From positions 124,001-188,000 of the forward strand of contig NZ_PPDJ01000007.1 in NCBI RefSeq assembly GCF_002903145.1: a stretch of 64,000 nt of DNA. The letters are read 5' to 3'. Each line of letters opens with the position of its first letter. Within the stretch, counting starts at the first letter, position 1. Source of the stretch: Halobacteriovorax sp. DA5 (lineage in GTDB: Bacteria; Bdellovibrionota; Bacteriovoracia; Bacteriovoracales; Bacteriovoracaceae). A program made the position numbers and the translations under genes. Below the pieces are notes generated by a model. That model was not told the origin of the DNA and did no database searches. It worked only from the letters and a program-made list of their open reading frames with translations. Positions 25,830 through 35,844 of the stretch are shown piece by piece.

Positions 25830-26465
25830 ATGACGAGTATGGAAGATAGACTAAATTCACAATATAAGCATGAGCAAGTTCGCACGGCCAATACCCATAA
25901 CTGTATACTACAGGCTACAGACCTATTTTTGCAGCATAACCCAGCATGTAAGTTAACGACAAATAAGATTGCACGCATGGCCGGAGTTAGTATTGGAAGT
26001 GTCTACAATCACTTTAAAAATAAAGATGAAATCATTGTTGAGCTAATCAACAATCAGCTCGATCAAGACCTTCTTACCTATGGAAATTTCTTTAATGACG
26101 ACTCAATAAGAGAGAATATTGAAGCAGAGTTTCATAAATTTTTAAAGCTTGTTTTAGATAATTATCGACGAAATCTTGAGCTAAGGAAACTTATCCTATT
26201 CTATAAAAGACATCCTAAAGTTGAGAAAAAATTCATATATGTAACTCGTGAAACTCAAACCCTTATTGAGAATCACTTTTATAAAAGCTCTGAGATTAAA
26301 TCAGAAGTCCCCATCGATATCATCATTAGCTCTTTGAGAGGAGTGATAAGAAGCTATCTTGAGTTTAGCCCAGATAAGTTTCATAATTTTGAACTTGATA
26401 GAGAACTAGATATTCTTATCACATCATATATTAGAAATTCACTCCTTATTGAAAGACGCTACTAA
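25830..26465 (+). CDS. TetR-family transcriptional regulator
   Basis: This 211-residue repressor-type protein has the N-terminal HTH LTTNKIARMAGVSIGSVYNHF at about 40-61, then FKNKDEIIVELINNQLD, the classic TetR junction. The ligand-binding half is helical and gives no clue to the inducer. Start ATG 25830 or 25839; neither has a strong ribosome site. It ends overlapping the convergent triple-CheW gene by 4 bases. Nearby targets could be the ChrR region or itself, but no operator is obvious. Confidence 0.85.
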   Translation: MTSMEDRLNSQYKHEQVRTANTHNCILQATDLFLQHNPACKLTTNKIARMAGVSIGSVYNHFKNKDEIIVELINNQLDQDLLTYGNFFNDDSIRENIEAEFHKFLKLVLDNYRRNLELRKLILFYKRHPKVEKKFIYVTRETQTLIENHFYKSSEIKSEVPIDIIISSLRGVIRSYLEFSPDKFHNFELDRELDILITSYIRNSLLIERRY

Positions 26466-27979
26466 ACAGATGTTTCAATTCTTCTAATAATTGCTTCATG
26501 GTTTAAAATCACAACACCTGATCCGTTAGTATCACGGATAATTTCAGAAACATCCTGATCAAGTTGACCTGAGATTTTAGATAATATACTTGGCATCTTC
26601 ATTTTGTTAAGCATATCGATTTTTACAATACTATCAATTTCATCTACTAAAAGAGCGTAATTCTCACCTCTCTCATCGGCCTCTAAAATAATAACCTTTT
26701 TAGACTTACTAACCTGCTCTTCACGATCTTCCTTAATTCCATACATACGACGAGCATCAATAATAGTAATTAGTTGATCACGTAAGTTATAGACTCCAAT
26801 AACATGTGAAGGAGCACCTGGAGTTGTGAGAATATCTTGTGGTTTTTCAATAATTTCACGCACCTCACTTACGGCAAGTCCGAAATGATAACCAAAATCA
26901 AATGTAACAAATGATTCTAACTTCATTTCAACCTTCTTCATTTCTTCTTCCTCATGTGAGGCCTTATAAATCTCAGAATGGCTTTTTGTAATCTCTTTAA
27001 TTTCACTGTTATTTAAAATTTCCATATGATCGATTAAGAAAGTCATTCCATTTTCACTAGTCTCAATTCCCCCAAGAAACATATTGGAGCGCTTTGACGA
27101 AAAAACAGGAACAGGCATGACTCCCTCATCATCATAGAAAGTAATCGCATCAAGAGAATCAACGACAAGACCAAAGTATTCACTATCGATTTTGATTATT
27201 AGGATTTTTTGATCAATTCCTTCTTTATCTGTCGACTCTAGACCTAGAATGCGAGAAAAACTTAACACAGGAATCGTCGTTCCTCTCAAATTTACTAATC
27301 CTAAACAGAGCTTCGATGCAAATGCCGAATGTTCAATATCTTGCATATTGATAATTTCATTAATAGAAGTAATTTCTATTGCCAAAGGAACTTCATTAAC
27401 TCGAAATGAAATACATTTTTTATGTTGGCTTTGAACCTTAAGTCGTCGATCTACTTCTTGTCTGAATGAATCGTAGCTCCCAAGTCTGGCCAAATTTCTA
27501 ATCTTAATAATCTGAGATGGTTCAAGAATTTGATAAATACGCTTTCCCATATCTCTTTTAATTGCACCTTTAACAACTTGAGTAATATCACTACTATCAG
27601 TAATTTCAAACATACTGATTTCTGACTTCTCAGCTCTTAAGATCTCTCCTGTCGAATCGAAAGAAACTCCAACACTAATGCCGTGGACATTAACAATTGC
27701 TACTTTAGAAGCTGTTAAGTCTTGCTGATTATCACCTGAAAGATTTAATAACTTGGATAAGCTTAAAATCGGGATAATCATCCCTCTTAAGTTAAATATC
27801 CCCTCTAGATAGTCTGGAGCAAGAGGCATTGGAAATAGAGACTCTGGATAATTGACAACTTCTTGAACTGCGGTAATATCAAGAACAAACTCATTACCCA
27901 TTAAAGTAAATGAAGCAAATATATTTGATTCATATTTTTCAATTGTATCTAAAACTTCAACTTCTTTTAATTCATTCAT
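26462..27979 (-). CDS. Triple-domain CheW chemotaxis scaffold
   Basis: This 505-residue cytoplasmic protein is made of three consecutive CheW domains, about 20-155, 185-325 and 350-495. Each has the CheW pattern of an I..v.EI(I/V) strand followed by GV(Y/V)NLR and a later hydrophobic VD.(V/I) strand: YLEGIFNLRGMIIPILSL, CLGLVNLRGTTIPVLSF, and VIGVYNLRDQLITIID. CheW links receptors to CheA; a three-domain form could bridge several receptors or CheA units, as seen for CheW-repeat proteins in a few lineages. ATGA overlap with cheD, last gene of the chemotaxis operon. Confidence 0.87.
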   Translation of the reverse strand: MNELKEVEVLDTIEKYESNIFASFTLMGNEFVLDITAVQEVVNYPESLFPMPLAPDYLEGIFNLRGMIIPILSLSKLLNLSGDNQQDLTASKVAIVNVHGISVGVSFDSTGEILRAEKSEISMFEITDSSDITQVVKGAIKRDMGKRIYQILEPSQIIKIRNLARLGSYDSFRQEVDRRLKVQSQHKKCISFRVNEVPLAIEITSINEIINMQDIEHSAFASKLCLGLVNLRGTTIPVLSFSRILGLESTDKEGIDQKILIIKIDSEYFGLVVDSLDAITFYDDEGVMPVPVFSSKRSNMFLGGIETSENGMTFLIDHMEILNNSEIKEITKSHSEIYKASHEEEEMKKVEMKLESFVTFDFGYHFGLAVSEVREIIEKPQDILTTPGAPSHVIGVYNLRDQLITIIDARRMYGIKEDREEQVSKSKKVIILEADERGENYALLVDEIDSIVKIDMLNKMKMPSILSKISGQLDQDVSEIIRDTNGSGVVILNHEAIIRRIETSV

Positions 27980-28473
27980 ATCTTCTTTTCCAACTTCTCG
28001 TTAATACGAATCATTTTTATTTCTAAGCTATCACAATCAATTATAATTTTACTGGCTAGCTCTTCCCCATCCATAATTTTTCGAATTGGAAGGTTTCTTT
28101 CTTTTAATACTTCGAGGGCCTTGGCCTTATTCAACTTTCCAATATGATCGACATTTCTTTGTTTAAGTTGGGCCATCATATTTCCACCACCCGCAAGATA
28201 GATATCAAAATCTGTTTCAGCTCTTTCATTTAGATGTAATCTATCTAAAAGGTATGGAATTGCATCTACAACGTACTTTCCAGGCTGGTGTTCAGGAGAT
28301 GATTCTTCTCCTTGTGGCAAGAAACAATGAGCTAGACCACATGTTCTTTTAACCTTATCGATGATAGCGATCCCTAAACATGAACCCAAAGTAGCCTGTA
28401 AGATAGCTCCAGCTTTACCGAATTTTATTTCGCCGATACGTACATGAATATACTCTCGCTCATTTCTTCTCAT
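27976..28473 (-). CDS. cheD: Chemoreceptor glutamine deamidase CheD
   Basis: This 165-residue enzyme deamidates specific Gln residues of chemoreceptors. The nucleophile is Cys32 in TLGSCLGIAI and the catalytic His is His49 in CGLAHCFLP, 17 residues apart as in Thermotoga CheD (Cys27/His44). The AGGGNMM motif follows (near 91). It sits 3 bases after cheR and overlaps the triple-CheW gene, so its receptor is probably the MCP of the same operon. Confidence 0.92.
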   Translation of the reverse strand: MRRNEREYIHVRIGEIKFGKAGAILQATLGSCLGIAIIDKVKRTCGLAHCFLPQGEESSPEHQPGKYVVDAIPYLLDRLHLNERAETDFDIYLAGGGNMMAQLKQRNVDHIGKLNKAKALEVLKERNLPIRKIMDGEELASKIIIDCDSLEIKMIRINEKLEKKI

Positions 28474-28476
28474 ACC

Positions 28477-29289
28477 CTACTTCTTTTTATAAGTTTGAGG
28501 ATGCACATACTCAAATTCACTAGAAAGTCCGTTCAAGCTTTCTGATTCTCCAAGAATTAGAATTGCTCCAGGCTTCATTGCTCTTGAAATATTATTAATT
28601 ACTTGTTTTTGATCTTCTTGCTTAAAATAAATCAAAACATTTCTTAAAAAGACAATATCAAATTGAGCAATATTACCTTTAGGAATTGAAAATAAATTGT
28701 GACTTGAGAAAGACGTATTCTTCTTCAACTCGGGAACAACTTCTGCAAACTCATCATCTTCATTGAAGTAAGTTTGAAAGAGTTTTGTATGTCGTTCCTT
28801 AAAATTATTAATATTTCGACCACTATATCTTGCATCTTGGGCATATTTTAAAACTTTTGTCGAAATATCTGTCCCAACGATTTCATATTGAAAGCTAGAC
28901 TTAATCTTTTTATGCTCTTCACAAGACATCGCAATAGAATAAGCTTCTTCACCCGTAGAAGCTGCTGCTGACCAAATTTTTACTGGTAAAGAATTTTTCC
29001 AATTAATCAAAAATTCTTCTTGAAAGTATTTCCATACTTTCTCAGTTCTAAAAAATGTTGTCTCATTAGTCGTTATAATATTGATGAATTCTTGCTTTTC
29101 ATTAATATCAGTTTGTAGATAAGCAATATAATCATCATAACTTTCTAACTCCAGTGCCTTAAGCCTCTGTCTAATTCGACCTTGCAGCATACTTTTTTTT
29201 GATGGAGAAATAGTAATTCCTGTATGGAAGTGAACGAGGTCAATAATCTTTTCCATTTGATTACTATTTAGCTCCATTAAGTAAATCAT
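28477..29289 (-). CDS. cheR: Chemotaxis protein methyltransferase CheR
   Basis: It methylates Glu residues of chemoreceptors with SAM. The N-terminal helical domain has GITISPSKKSMLQGRIRQRL; the catalytic part has TTNETTFFR, KIWSAAASTGEEAYSIAM (SAM motif I), and the late DIVFLRNVLIYF segment. The start at 29289 has AAAGG 8 bases upstream, giving 270 residues. No C-terminal pentapeptide-tethering extension is present. It stands 16 bases after the MCP gene. No cheB is in the operon. Confidence 0.92.
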   Translation of the reverse strand: MIYLMELNSNQMEKIIDLVHFHTGITISPSKKSMLQGRIRQRLKALELESYDDYIAYLQTDINEKQEFINIITTNETTFFRTEKVWKYFQEEFLINWKNSLPVKIWSAAASTGEEAYSIAMSCEEHKKIKSSFQYEIVGTDISTKVLKYAQDARYSGRNINNFKERHTKLFQTYFNEDDEFAEVVPELKKNTSFSSHNLFSIPKGNIAQFDIVFLRNVLIYFKQEDQKQVINNISRAMKPGAILILGESESLNGLSSEFEYVHPQTYKKK

Positions 29290-29305
29290 TCGCAAAACCT
29301 TTCTC

Positions 29306-30814
29306 TTAATCTTGGATTAAGTCACTAAGTCTTTTTGCACCATCAGCTAGACTGCGAGTGGCCATGGCAATTGACTCAGATGCCGCAGCTGAGTTTTCTG
29401 TTTCAGATGCAACTTGTTGTACGGCCTCACTTACCTCTTTTGCTGCAAGAAGTTGTTCTTGCGTGGCACTAGAAATTTCAGCAATTGAGTGATTCGTATT
29501 ATTAACCCCGTCGACAATTTTTGAAAATGCCTCACCGGCCTTCTTAGAGATTTGACTCCCCTCAGAAATTTTCTTAACAGAATCATTAATAAGCTTTGAG
29601 ATTTCTTTCGTTGCTTGTGAAGAGCGCTCTGCTAACTTTCTAACCTCATCTGCAACAACAGAGAAGCCAGCACCATGCTCTCCAGCTCTTGCCGCTTCAA
29701 TAGCAGCATTGAATGCTAAAAGATTTGTTTGACTTGCGATTTCACGAATAACTTCTACAATCTCACTAATCTCTTCCGATGATCTTGTTATAATTTCCAT
29801 TGCTTCAACAGCTTCATGTATTGACTTCGCTCCCTCTTGTGCTTCTGTAGAAGTAAGCTCGGCAATTTCATTAGCAGATTTAGCGTTTTGAGCGATCGAA
29901 TTAATCGATGCAGTTAACTCTTCAACTGAAGCGTTCATCTCCTCAGTTGTTGCACCAAGAGATACAGCACCTTCAGCAACATTCGATGATTTTGTCGAAA
30001 TATCCTCTGTGCTATCTTTCATTTCCTTGGCCAGTTCATTGATGGCCTTTTTAATTCTTTCATCTTCTGTAATAACATCCCAAGTAACCATTGCTCCCTG
30101 GTAAGTATTATTCATATCCATTACTGGACTTACTAATAAGTTTAATATTTCATCTCCAACATGAATTTTTGTTTCATGAGGAAGATTAGATGGATCAGAT
30201 AACATTTTTCTTTGGTGTGCAGGATTCTTATGAAAAACATCGATACTACTTCCAACAATCTCAGAAACCTTAATTGGCAATAGTCCTTCAATTGAAGTAA
30301 GTGTTTGTCTCGATTTTGGATTAATATATGTGATATTAAAGTCTCGATCTGAAAGCATTACGTTGATTGGCATATTATCAAGCATTGAGCTGTATTGAGC
30401 ATTGCGATTATCAGCAACTAACTTATCTGTAATGATATCCCATGTAACCATCGCACCTATGTAGTCATTACCATCCATAACAGCAACAACATTTAGTTCA
30501 AGTGATTCATCACCAATTCTAATTTGAGTCTTAATTGGTAAATTTTTAGGATTTGCTAAAAGCTTTTGTTGATGAATAGGATTCTCATGGAAGACATCGA
30601 TTTTTGAACCAATAATTTCTGCAACAGGAATAGGCAGAAGAGATTCAATGGCCCTTAAACTCTCAAAACTTTTTGGATTAATGTATTTGATTACTAAATC
30701 AGTTCCGCAATACATAACATTAAACGGTAGCTTATCTAGCATATCGTAAATAGCTCCACTTCCTTCAAATACATTTCGACAATCAAGTTCTTGGTTTATT
30801 TTTGCCATGGTCAT
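29306..30814 (-). CDS. Soluble double-PAS methyl-accepting chemotaxis protein
   Basis: This 502-residue chemoreceptor has no membrane segment. Two tandem PAS domains (about 22-130 and 140-250) are close copies of each other, sharing YINPKS, GLLPI or SLLPI, the DVFH-NP-HQ-K-L segment and GAMVTWD, so they arose by duplication. The MCP signalling domain (260-502) has the hairpin tip [22 protein letters not shown]. The GGAG ribosome site is 7 bases from ATG. First gene of an mcp-cheR-cheD-cheW3 operon with about 230 bases of upstream DNA. The PAS ligand (haem, flavin or small molecule) cannot be told from sequence. Confidence 0.92.
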   Translation of the reverse strand: MTMAKINQELDCRNVFEGSGAIYDMLDKLPFNVMYCGTDLVIKYINPKSFESLRAIESLLPIPVAEIIGSKIDVFHENPIHQQKLLANPKNLPIKTQIRIGDESLELNVVAVMDGNDYIGAMVTWDIITDKLVADNRNAQYSSMLDNMPINVMLSDRDFNITYINPKSRQTLTSIEGLLPIKVSEIVGSSIDVFHKNPAHQRKMLSDPSNLPHETKIHVGDEILNLLVSPVMDMNNTYQGAMVTWDVITEDERIKKAINELAKEMKDSTEDISTKSSNVAEGAVSLGATTEEMNASVEELTASINSIAQNAKSANEIAELTSTEAQEGAKSIHEAVEAMEIITRSSEEISEIVEVIREIASQTNLLAFNAAIEAARAGEHGAGFSVVADEVRKLAERSSQATKEISKLINDSVKKISEGSQISKKAGEAFSKIVDGVNNTNHSIAEISSATQEQLLAAKEVSEAVQQVASETENSAAASESIAMATRSLADGAKRLSDLIQD

Positions 30815-31043
30815 ATAAGTCTCCTACATCCTCATAGAGAAAGTTATTTCTATTAAAGAAATTATATGACTCCATATATTTTAAACTACTCAGTTTTATC
30901 GAAATGTAAGTTGTTTATGTGACATGTGTAAAAACAATAAGTTAAGTATCTAAACTATAGAATTGCATAAGAAAATTATACCTGAGCAATTCACTTACTC
31001 ATTTTCACATTTAATGGGAATTAAGAACGACGACTAATAATTT

Positions 31044-32069
31044 TTAAACTTCAAAATCAAAGTAGTCTGAAAGCTCACCATCACCTTCTTGAAGGTCGTC
31101 GATTTCTTCATGCGATTCTTCACCAAGGAAGCCAATATTGTAGAGAGCATCTCCGGCCATAACAACAGATGACTTGCTTATACCCAAAATAACTCCATCG
31201 TGCTCCATTGTGATTCGACTAATAAGCTCACCTGTAAGTTGGCGCAACTCCCCAACGATCTCGCCTTCTTTTACAATTTTTCCATGATGGGCCTTATTAA
31301 TTAATAGTCCACCTTTGACCGCTCTCATCCACTTCGTTTTTCTGATAATGAATTTTTCTTCTTTAAAACTCATTTTAGTTCTAATCATGCCATAGTGACT
31401 AAGAATACTCTTAACGAGATTGACACCATACTTTGCAATTGTTTCATCAATGCGTAAGCCTTCTCCACCTTCAAAGACAATACAAGGCCTACCTAAATCA
31501 TTAATGGCCTCTCTTAGAGAACCATCCCTAAGCGTGCTATTAACGACCAATGGAATACTAATATTGTTAACAAGCTCTAGCATTCCCTTTGTTTCTAAAT
31601 CACAACGGATTTGTGGAATATTGAAACGGCCAGGACCTCCAGAATGGAGATCGACAAAGACATCACCATACTTCGTTATTTGCTTAAAGATAAAATTTGC
31701 AAAGCGAGCACCAAAGCTCCCCTTTGCTTTACCAGGAAAACAACGATTAAGATCCTTACGATCAGGAAGGTATCGTTGCTTATTCAAAAAGCCGTAAATA
31801 TTTACAGCTGGAATGATTATTAAAGTCCCTTTTAAAAGTTTCAATTTACCTTTCATTAAAAGTTGGGCTGCTCTTAATCCATTGATTTCATCACCGTGCA
31901 TACATGCAGTGACTACAACACAGGGAGAGATCTCCTTTGTTGCACGATAGATATAAATAGGAGCTTTTACTTTTTGAAGCCCGTAAAAAGAAGGGAAATT
32001 GACAAACTCAACGATTGGTCTGCCAATTTCAACTTCTTCAACTTTTAATTTAAATAATTGATCCGTCAA
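31044..32069 (-). CDS. Succinylglutamate desuccinylase/aspartoacylase-family zinc hydrolase
   Basis: This 341-residue cytoplasmic enzyme has the M14-like zinc motif HGDE (HxxE) in VVTACMHGDEINGL and the third ligand in VDLHSGG. A C-terminal beta domain has GLLINKAHHGKIVKEGEIVGEL, typical of AstE/AspA-type amidohydrolases. The start is TTG (32069), directly after the rimK TAA, with AAAGGA overlapping the rimK end, so the two are tightly coupled. Because rimK adds glutamates, this enzyme may hydrolyse an acyl- or glutamyl-amide on the same substrate. That is inference. Confidence 0.82.
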   Translation of the reverse strand: MTDQLFKLKVEEVEIGRPIVEFVNFPSFYGLQKVKAPIYIYRATKEISPCVVVTACMHGDEINGLRAAQLLMKGKLKLLKGTLIIIPAVNIYGFLNKQRYLPDRKDLNRCFPGKAKGSFGARFANFIFKQITKYGDVFVDLHSGGPGRFNIPQIRCDLETKGMLELVNNISIPLVVNSTLRDGSLREAINDLGRPCIVFEGGEGLRIDETIAKYGVNLVKSILSHYGMIRTKMSFKEEKFIIRKTKWMRAVKGGLLINKAHHGKIVKEGEIVGELRQLTGELISRITMEHDGVILGISKSSVVMAGDALYNIGFLGEESHEEIDDLQEGDGELSDYFDFEV

Positions 32070-32963
32070 TTAGTTATCCTTTATGACTTTTGTATAATTC
32101 TTCTCTACGTAATCGATGATTTGAACGGCAATATTCTTATTCGTACAACCTTCAATTCCCTCAAGCCCCGGAGAAGAATTAACCTCTAATATTTTAGGAC
32201 CTGTACCAGAACGAATTATATCAACCCCGGCCATATTAAGCTTCATTGCCTTTGCGGCAGCAATAGCAACTTTTCTTTCTTCCGGTGTAATCTTCACAGG
32301 TGATCCAATTCCACCTCTATGAATATTTGAGCGGAACTCACCTTCTTTCGCTTGTCTCATCATTGTGCCAATAACCTTGCCTCCAACAACAAAACAACGA
32401 ATATCTGCGCCATTTGCATCTTTAATAAATTCTTGAACAAGAAAATTTGCCTTTAAAATTCTAAAAGCATCAATCAAACTCTCTGCAGCTTTCTTCGTTT
32501 CGGCCAAAATAACACCTTTACCTTGAGAGCCTTCAATAAGTTTAACAACCATTGGCGCTCCACCAACAAGCTTGATTAAGCTCTCAGTTTGTTGAGTATT
32601 ATTTGCCATTCCTGTCTTTGGAAGGGGTAGATGCTTTTGAGATAGGATTTGGAGTGAGCGTAATTTATCTCTTGAGCGTCCAATTGCATTGGACGAGTTC
32701 AAGCAGTACACTCCCATCATCTCAAACTGACGAACAATCGCCATACCATAGGCACTTACGCTGGCCCCAATTCTTGGAATAACAATATCAACCTTGTCTA
32801 ATTTTCTCTTGCGGTAGTAAACCATTGGAGAACCAGTTGCCACATCCATATAACATTTGTCTGGACGAGCGACTTCGACATGGTGACCTCTAAGTTTGGC
32901 TTCTTCTACTAGTCTCTTTGTAGAGTAAAGATTCTTATTAGAAGATAAAATCAAAATATTCAT
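32070..32963 (-). CDS. rimK: ATP-grasp alpha-L-glutamate ligase RimK
   Basis: This 297-residue ligase adds glutamate residues to the C-terminus of ribosomal protein S6 and can make poly-glutamate. Compared with remembered E. coli RimK (300 residues) it matches along its length: [72 protein letters not shown] and [18 protein letters not shown] precedes ATG. First gene of the rimK-hydrolase pair. Confidence 0.93.
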   Translation of the reverse strand: MNILILSSNKNLYSTKRLVEEAKLRGHHVEVARPDKCYMDVATGSPMVYYRKRKLDKVDIVIPRIGASVSAYGMAIVRQFEMMGVYCLNSSNAIGRSRDKLRSLQILSQKHLPLPKTGMANNTQQTESLIKLVGGAPMVVKLIEGSQGKGVILAETKKAAESLIDAFRILKANFLVQEFIKDANGADIRCFVVGGKVIGTMMRQAKEGEFRSNIHRGGIGSPVKITPEERKVAIAAAKAMKLNMAGVDIIRSGTGPKILEVNSSPGLEGIEGCTNKNIAVQIIDYVEKNYTKVIKDN

Positions 32964-33141
32964 TTATGCTCCATAAAAATAGCAAACTAATCTTGCACCT
33001 ATATAATATAGTCCAGAATCACTGAACAGTGAGGATAAAAGTCAACATAATTCATAAATTTTTAATTAAATTTTAATAACTTTTTTATTGATGGGGATAA
33101 GTCATATTTACAATAAACATTCTAAGTATTACTCTTATGCC

Positions 33142-33486
33142 ATGACAGAAGAAAATCAAACATGCCCAAAATGTAGCTCACCTTACGCCTATAGCGATGG
33201 CCAATTATGGATTTGCCCAGAATGCTTCAATGAATGGAGCCTGGATGCTAGCTCTGAAGAAGATAGTACTCCTCAATTTGTTGATGTTAACGGTGCACAA
33301 TTACAAAATGGTGACTCAGTAACAGTTGTTAAAGACCTAAAGGCCGGAAAAGGTACGATTAAGTCAGGAACAAAAGTAAAAAATATCCGCCTACTAGAAG
33401 AGCCAGTAAATGGACACGACATTTCTTGTAAAGTCGATGGCCATGGTTCGATGTATCTTAAGTGCTCAGTTGTAAAAAAAGCTTAA
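33142..33486 (+). CDS. yjdM: PhnA/YjdM zinc-ribbon protein
   Basis: This 114-residue cytoplasmic protein starts MTEENQTCPKCSSPYAY and has a second knuckle ICPECFNEW, a four-Cys zinc ribbon. The C-terminal domain GDSVTVVKDLKAGKG, TKVKNIRLLE and CKVDGHG matches E. coli YjdM (formerly PhnA). The role is unclear; despite the old name it is not required for phosphonate use. I use the internal ATG 33142 rather than the upstream frame start because it aligns with family N-termini, although its ribosome site is weak. Convergent with egtD. Confidence 0.92.
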   Translation: MTEENQTCPKCSSPYAYSDGQLWICPECFNEWSLDASSEEDSTPQFVDVNGAQLQNGDSVTVVKDLKAGKGTIKSGTKVKNIRLLEEPVNGHDISCKVDGHGSMYLKCSVVKKA

Positions 33487-33493
33487 TATAAGA

Positions 33494-34486
33494 CTATCTT
33501 TTTACAACTTGCCAAAGAGAATCGATAAATAACTCTTCTTTATCAATAAAGTGTTCTTTTAATTTGAAGCCCGTGTGCTGACACGTTCTTTCTATATCTT
33601 CTTTCGAGTACTTAAATGAGTATTCGAGATGTAGTGGCTCATAGGCTTCGAATTCAAAGAGGTGCTCTAACTCTTCGATATAAACTTCCTGCTTCTCTTT
33701 TGGAAGTAAGTAACTCTCCATTGCTCCTAACTTCGGATTAAAAACTCCGACATGCTGAAATTTCTCTTTATTGAAATTTCCACCTAGCTCACGATTAATT
33801 CTATCTAATAGATTTAAATTAAAGTCACGAGTATATCCACTTGAGTCATTATAAGCAGCATGTAGCTTTTCAACATCTTTCTTTAGATCAAAACCAATTA
33901 ATAAATAGTCATCATTATCGAGGTGCTTCCAAAGTTGTCTAAGAAAGCTTTCACTCTGGGCCCTATCAAAGTTTCCGATATTAGAGCCGAGAAATAAGAC
34001 AAGCTTACGTCGCTTTGACTTCTGCTTCAAAAATTTTAACCCCTCTAAATAATCTGCAACAATACCATGTACAGATAAATTAGACTTATGAGTTATATGG
34101 GCCTGCATTTGCTTTAAGGCTTGTACTGAGATGTCGATTGGAAAATAATTAACTTTCCTATCTTCTTTTAAAAAGGCATCGATAACTAACTCACTCTTGT
34201 GGCCGTCACCTGCTCCTAATTCAATAATGTCGATTTCTTCATGACTTATTAAACTAGCTAGTTTAGAACCTGATTGAAGTAAAATTTCAAATTCTGTTCT
34301 AGTTAAATAATAATCACCATGTTGAGTAATCTTTTGAAAAAGGTCACTTCCTCGATCATCATAGAAGTATTTAGTTGATAGCTTTTTTTCAGTCTTAGAT
34401 AAGCCTGTTAAAACATCAATGGCAAACTCTTCTAAGAATTCTGATACTTGGTTCTCACTTACTTCTCTCAGTATAGACACTTCCAT
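33494..34486 (-). CDS. egtD: L-histidine N-alpha-methyltransferase EgtD
   Basis: It trimethylates histidine to hercynine, the first step of ergothioneine synthesis. The 330 residues contain STKYFYDDRGSDLFQKIT, the Tyr-rich GDYYLTRTE, SAM motif IIELGAGDGHKSEL, and LFLGSNIGNF, all characteristic of EgtD. Its ATG overlaps the egtB stop (TAATG), so hercynine formation and sulfoxidation are translationally coupled. Confidence 0.95.
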   Translation of the reverse strand: MEVSILREVSENQVSEFLEEFAIDVLTGLSKTEKKLSTKYFYDDRGSDLFQKITQHGDYYLTRTEFEILLQSGSKLASLISHEEIDIIELGAGDGHKSELVIDAFLKEDRKVNYFPIDISVQALKQMQAHITHKSNLSVHGIVADYLEGLKFLKQKSKRRKLVLFLGSNIGNFDRAQSESFLRQLWKHLDNDDYLLIGFDLKKDVEKLHAAYNDSSGYTRDFNLNLLDRINRELGGNFNKEKFQHVGVFNPKLGAMESYLLPKEKQEVYIEELEHLFEFEAYEPLHLEYSFKYSKEDIERTCQHTGFKLKEHFIDKEELFIDSLWQVVKR

Positions 34487-35652
34487 TATATATCCTTTGC
34501 AATCCTAATTCCCGCAAACATCCATCTCTGATGAGCGCGATAGAAATTACGATAAGTTTTACGATAATGCTCTTCAGGGGTTGCAAAACATCCTCCACGA
34601 AGAACAAATTGATTACACATAAATTTACTATTGTACTCACCTAGCTCCCCTTTATAGGACTCATAGGCTGGATACGGTGAGTAATGAGATGAGCTCCAAC
34701 ACCAAAGAGGTAATTTCTTATCCCCAAGGGCCAACTCTAACTCAAATTCAGTTGGTAGACGATGACCCGCCCATTTTGCAAATGCCTGAGCTTCATACAA
34801 ACTAATATGAGAAACAGGTGCATACATATCTAATGGCACTAAGCCGTGTAAGGAAAACTCATACCACTGTCCATCAATAAGTCGCCAATAAAGAGGCGTA
34901 ATTATTCTTTGCTCATTTATCCAATCCCATCCGTCACTAAGCCAGTATTGAAAGTTTTGATAGCCACCTGAATTAATAAATTCTAAGTACTCTCCATTTG
35001 AAATATAACTTTCACGAATCGCAAAAGAAGTAAGATACCTTTTATGAGCTGGACCTTCATTATCGTATGAAAATTCACTTTCATCTTGACCAAAAGTATA
35101 GAGCCCTTCTTTAAAGTGCCGCCATTTTAATGAGCCTGCGGAAAAGTTCTCAAGTCGCTTTTGGGAGTAGACTGAATCAATTGGCCCCAAACTTAAGATA
35201 TGCTTTATATCCATTAGCAGAAGCTCTTGATGCTGTTGTTCATGATTAAGTCCAACCTCTAATAACGATTCGACTTCATCAATACTTTCCGTCAGCTCTA
35301 ATAATGACAGCATTGCTCTATCGACGTAATTTCGATAGCTCAGAATTTCTTGAACAGTAGGTCGGGAAAGAAGTCCTCTGCTCTCCTGCTTCCAATGGGT
35401 GCCTACAGACTTATAATATGAATTAAATAAGAGACTATATTCGGCATTAAATCTTTTATAATTTGATAAATACTTAACGAGAATAAATTCCTCAAAAAAC
35501 CAAGTAGTATGAGCAAGATGCCACTTAGGAGGACTTACCTCAGGAGCAGACTGCACTGTGAAGTCCTCGATCCTAAGACCAACACAAGTCTTTAAAGTGG
35601 CATCTCTTGTGAGTCGATACTTTTCGACACACCAAGACTTACGCTCAATCAT
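34486..35652 (-). CDS. egtB: Ergothioneine sulfoxide synthase EgtB
   Basis: This non-haem iron enzyme joins hercynine to a thiol donor with O2. The N-terminal DinB-like domain has the iron ligands His48 (LAHTTWFFEE) and His137/His141 (HEQQHQELL). The C-terminal formylglycine-generating-enzyme-like domain runs from about 190 to 388 (NGEYLEF, WAGHRLPTEFELE, FVLRGGCFATPEEHYRKTYRNFY). It is 388 residues, slightly short. Neither egtA, egtC nor egtE is in the window, so the thiol donor (gamma-Glu-Cys or Cys) is not shown. The start has no clear ribosome site. Confidence 0.93.
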   Translation of the reverse strand: MIERKSWCVEKYRLTRDATLKTCVGLRIEDFTVQSAPEVSPPKWHLAHTTWFFEEFILVKYLSNYKRFNAEYSLLFNSYYKSVGTHWKQESRGLLSRPTVQEILSYRNYVDRAMLSLLELTESIDEVESLLEVGLNHEQQHQELLLMDIKHILSLGPIDSVYSQKRLENFSAGSLKWRHFKEGLYTFGQDESEFSYDNEGPAHKRYLTSFAIRESYISNGEYLEFINSGGYQNFQYWLSDGWDWINEQRIITPLYWRLIDGQWYEFSLHGLVPLDMYAPVSHISLYEAQAFAKWAGHRLPTEFELELALGDKKLPLWCWSSSHYSPYPAYESYKGELGEYNSKFMCNQFVLRGGCFATPEEHYRKTYRNFYRAHQRWMFAGIRIAKDI

Positions 35653-35844
35653 ATCTAATAATTTATCGCTAAATGCTTCGATACTTACTCCACAACATCA
35701 TAAAATTTTAAAACTATAAATTTTTACCTTCTGCACTATTGGATAAAAACTTAAGAATATTAAAATTTTTTAAAGAATAATTTGGCATGCGTAACGAACT
35801 CAGCAATAATAATTGTTATTTAGAAAAGAAATAAAGGAATTGAT

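Noticed and set aside
30860..30930. A CGATAA-like sigma28 (FliA) -10 element upstream of the chemoreceptor gene
   Set aside because: The matching TAAA is only 12 bases upstream rather than about 17, so the two halves do not fit a sigma28 promoter.
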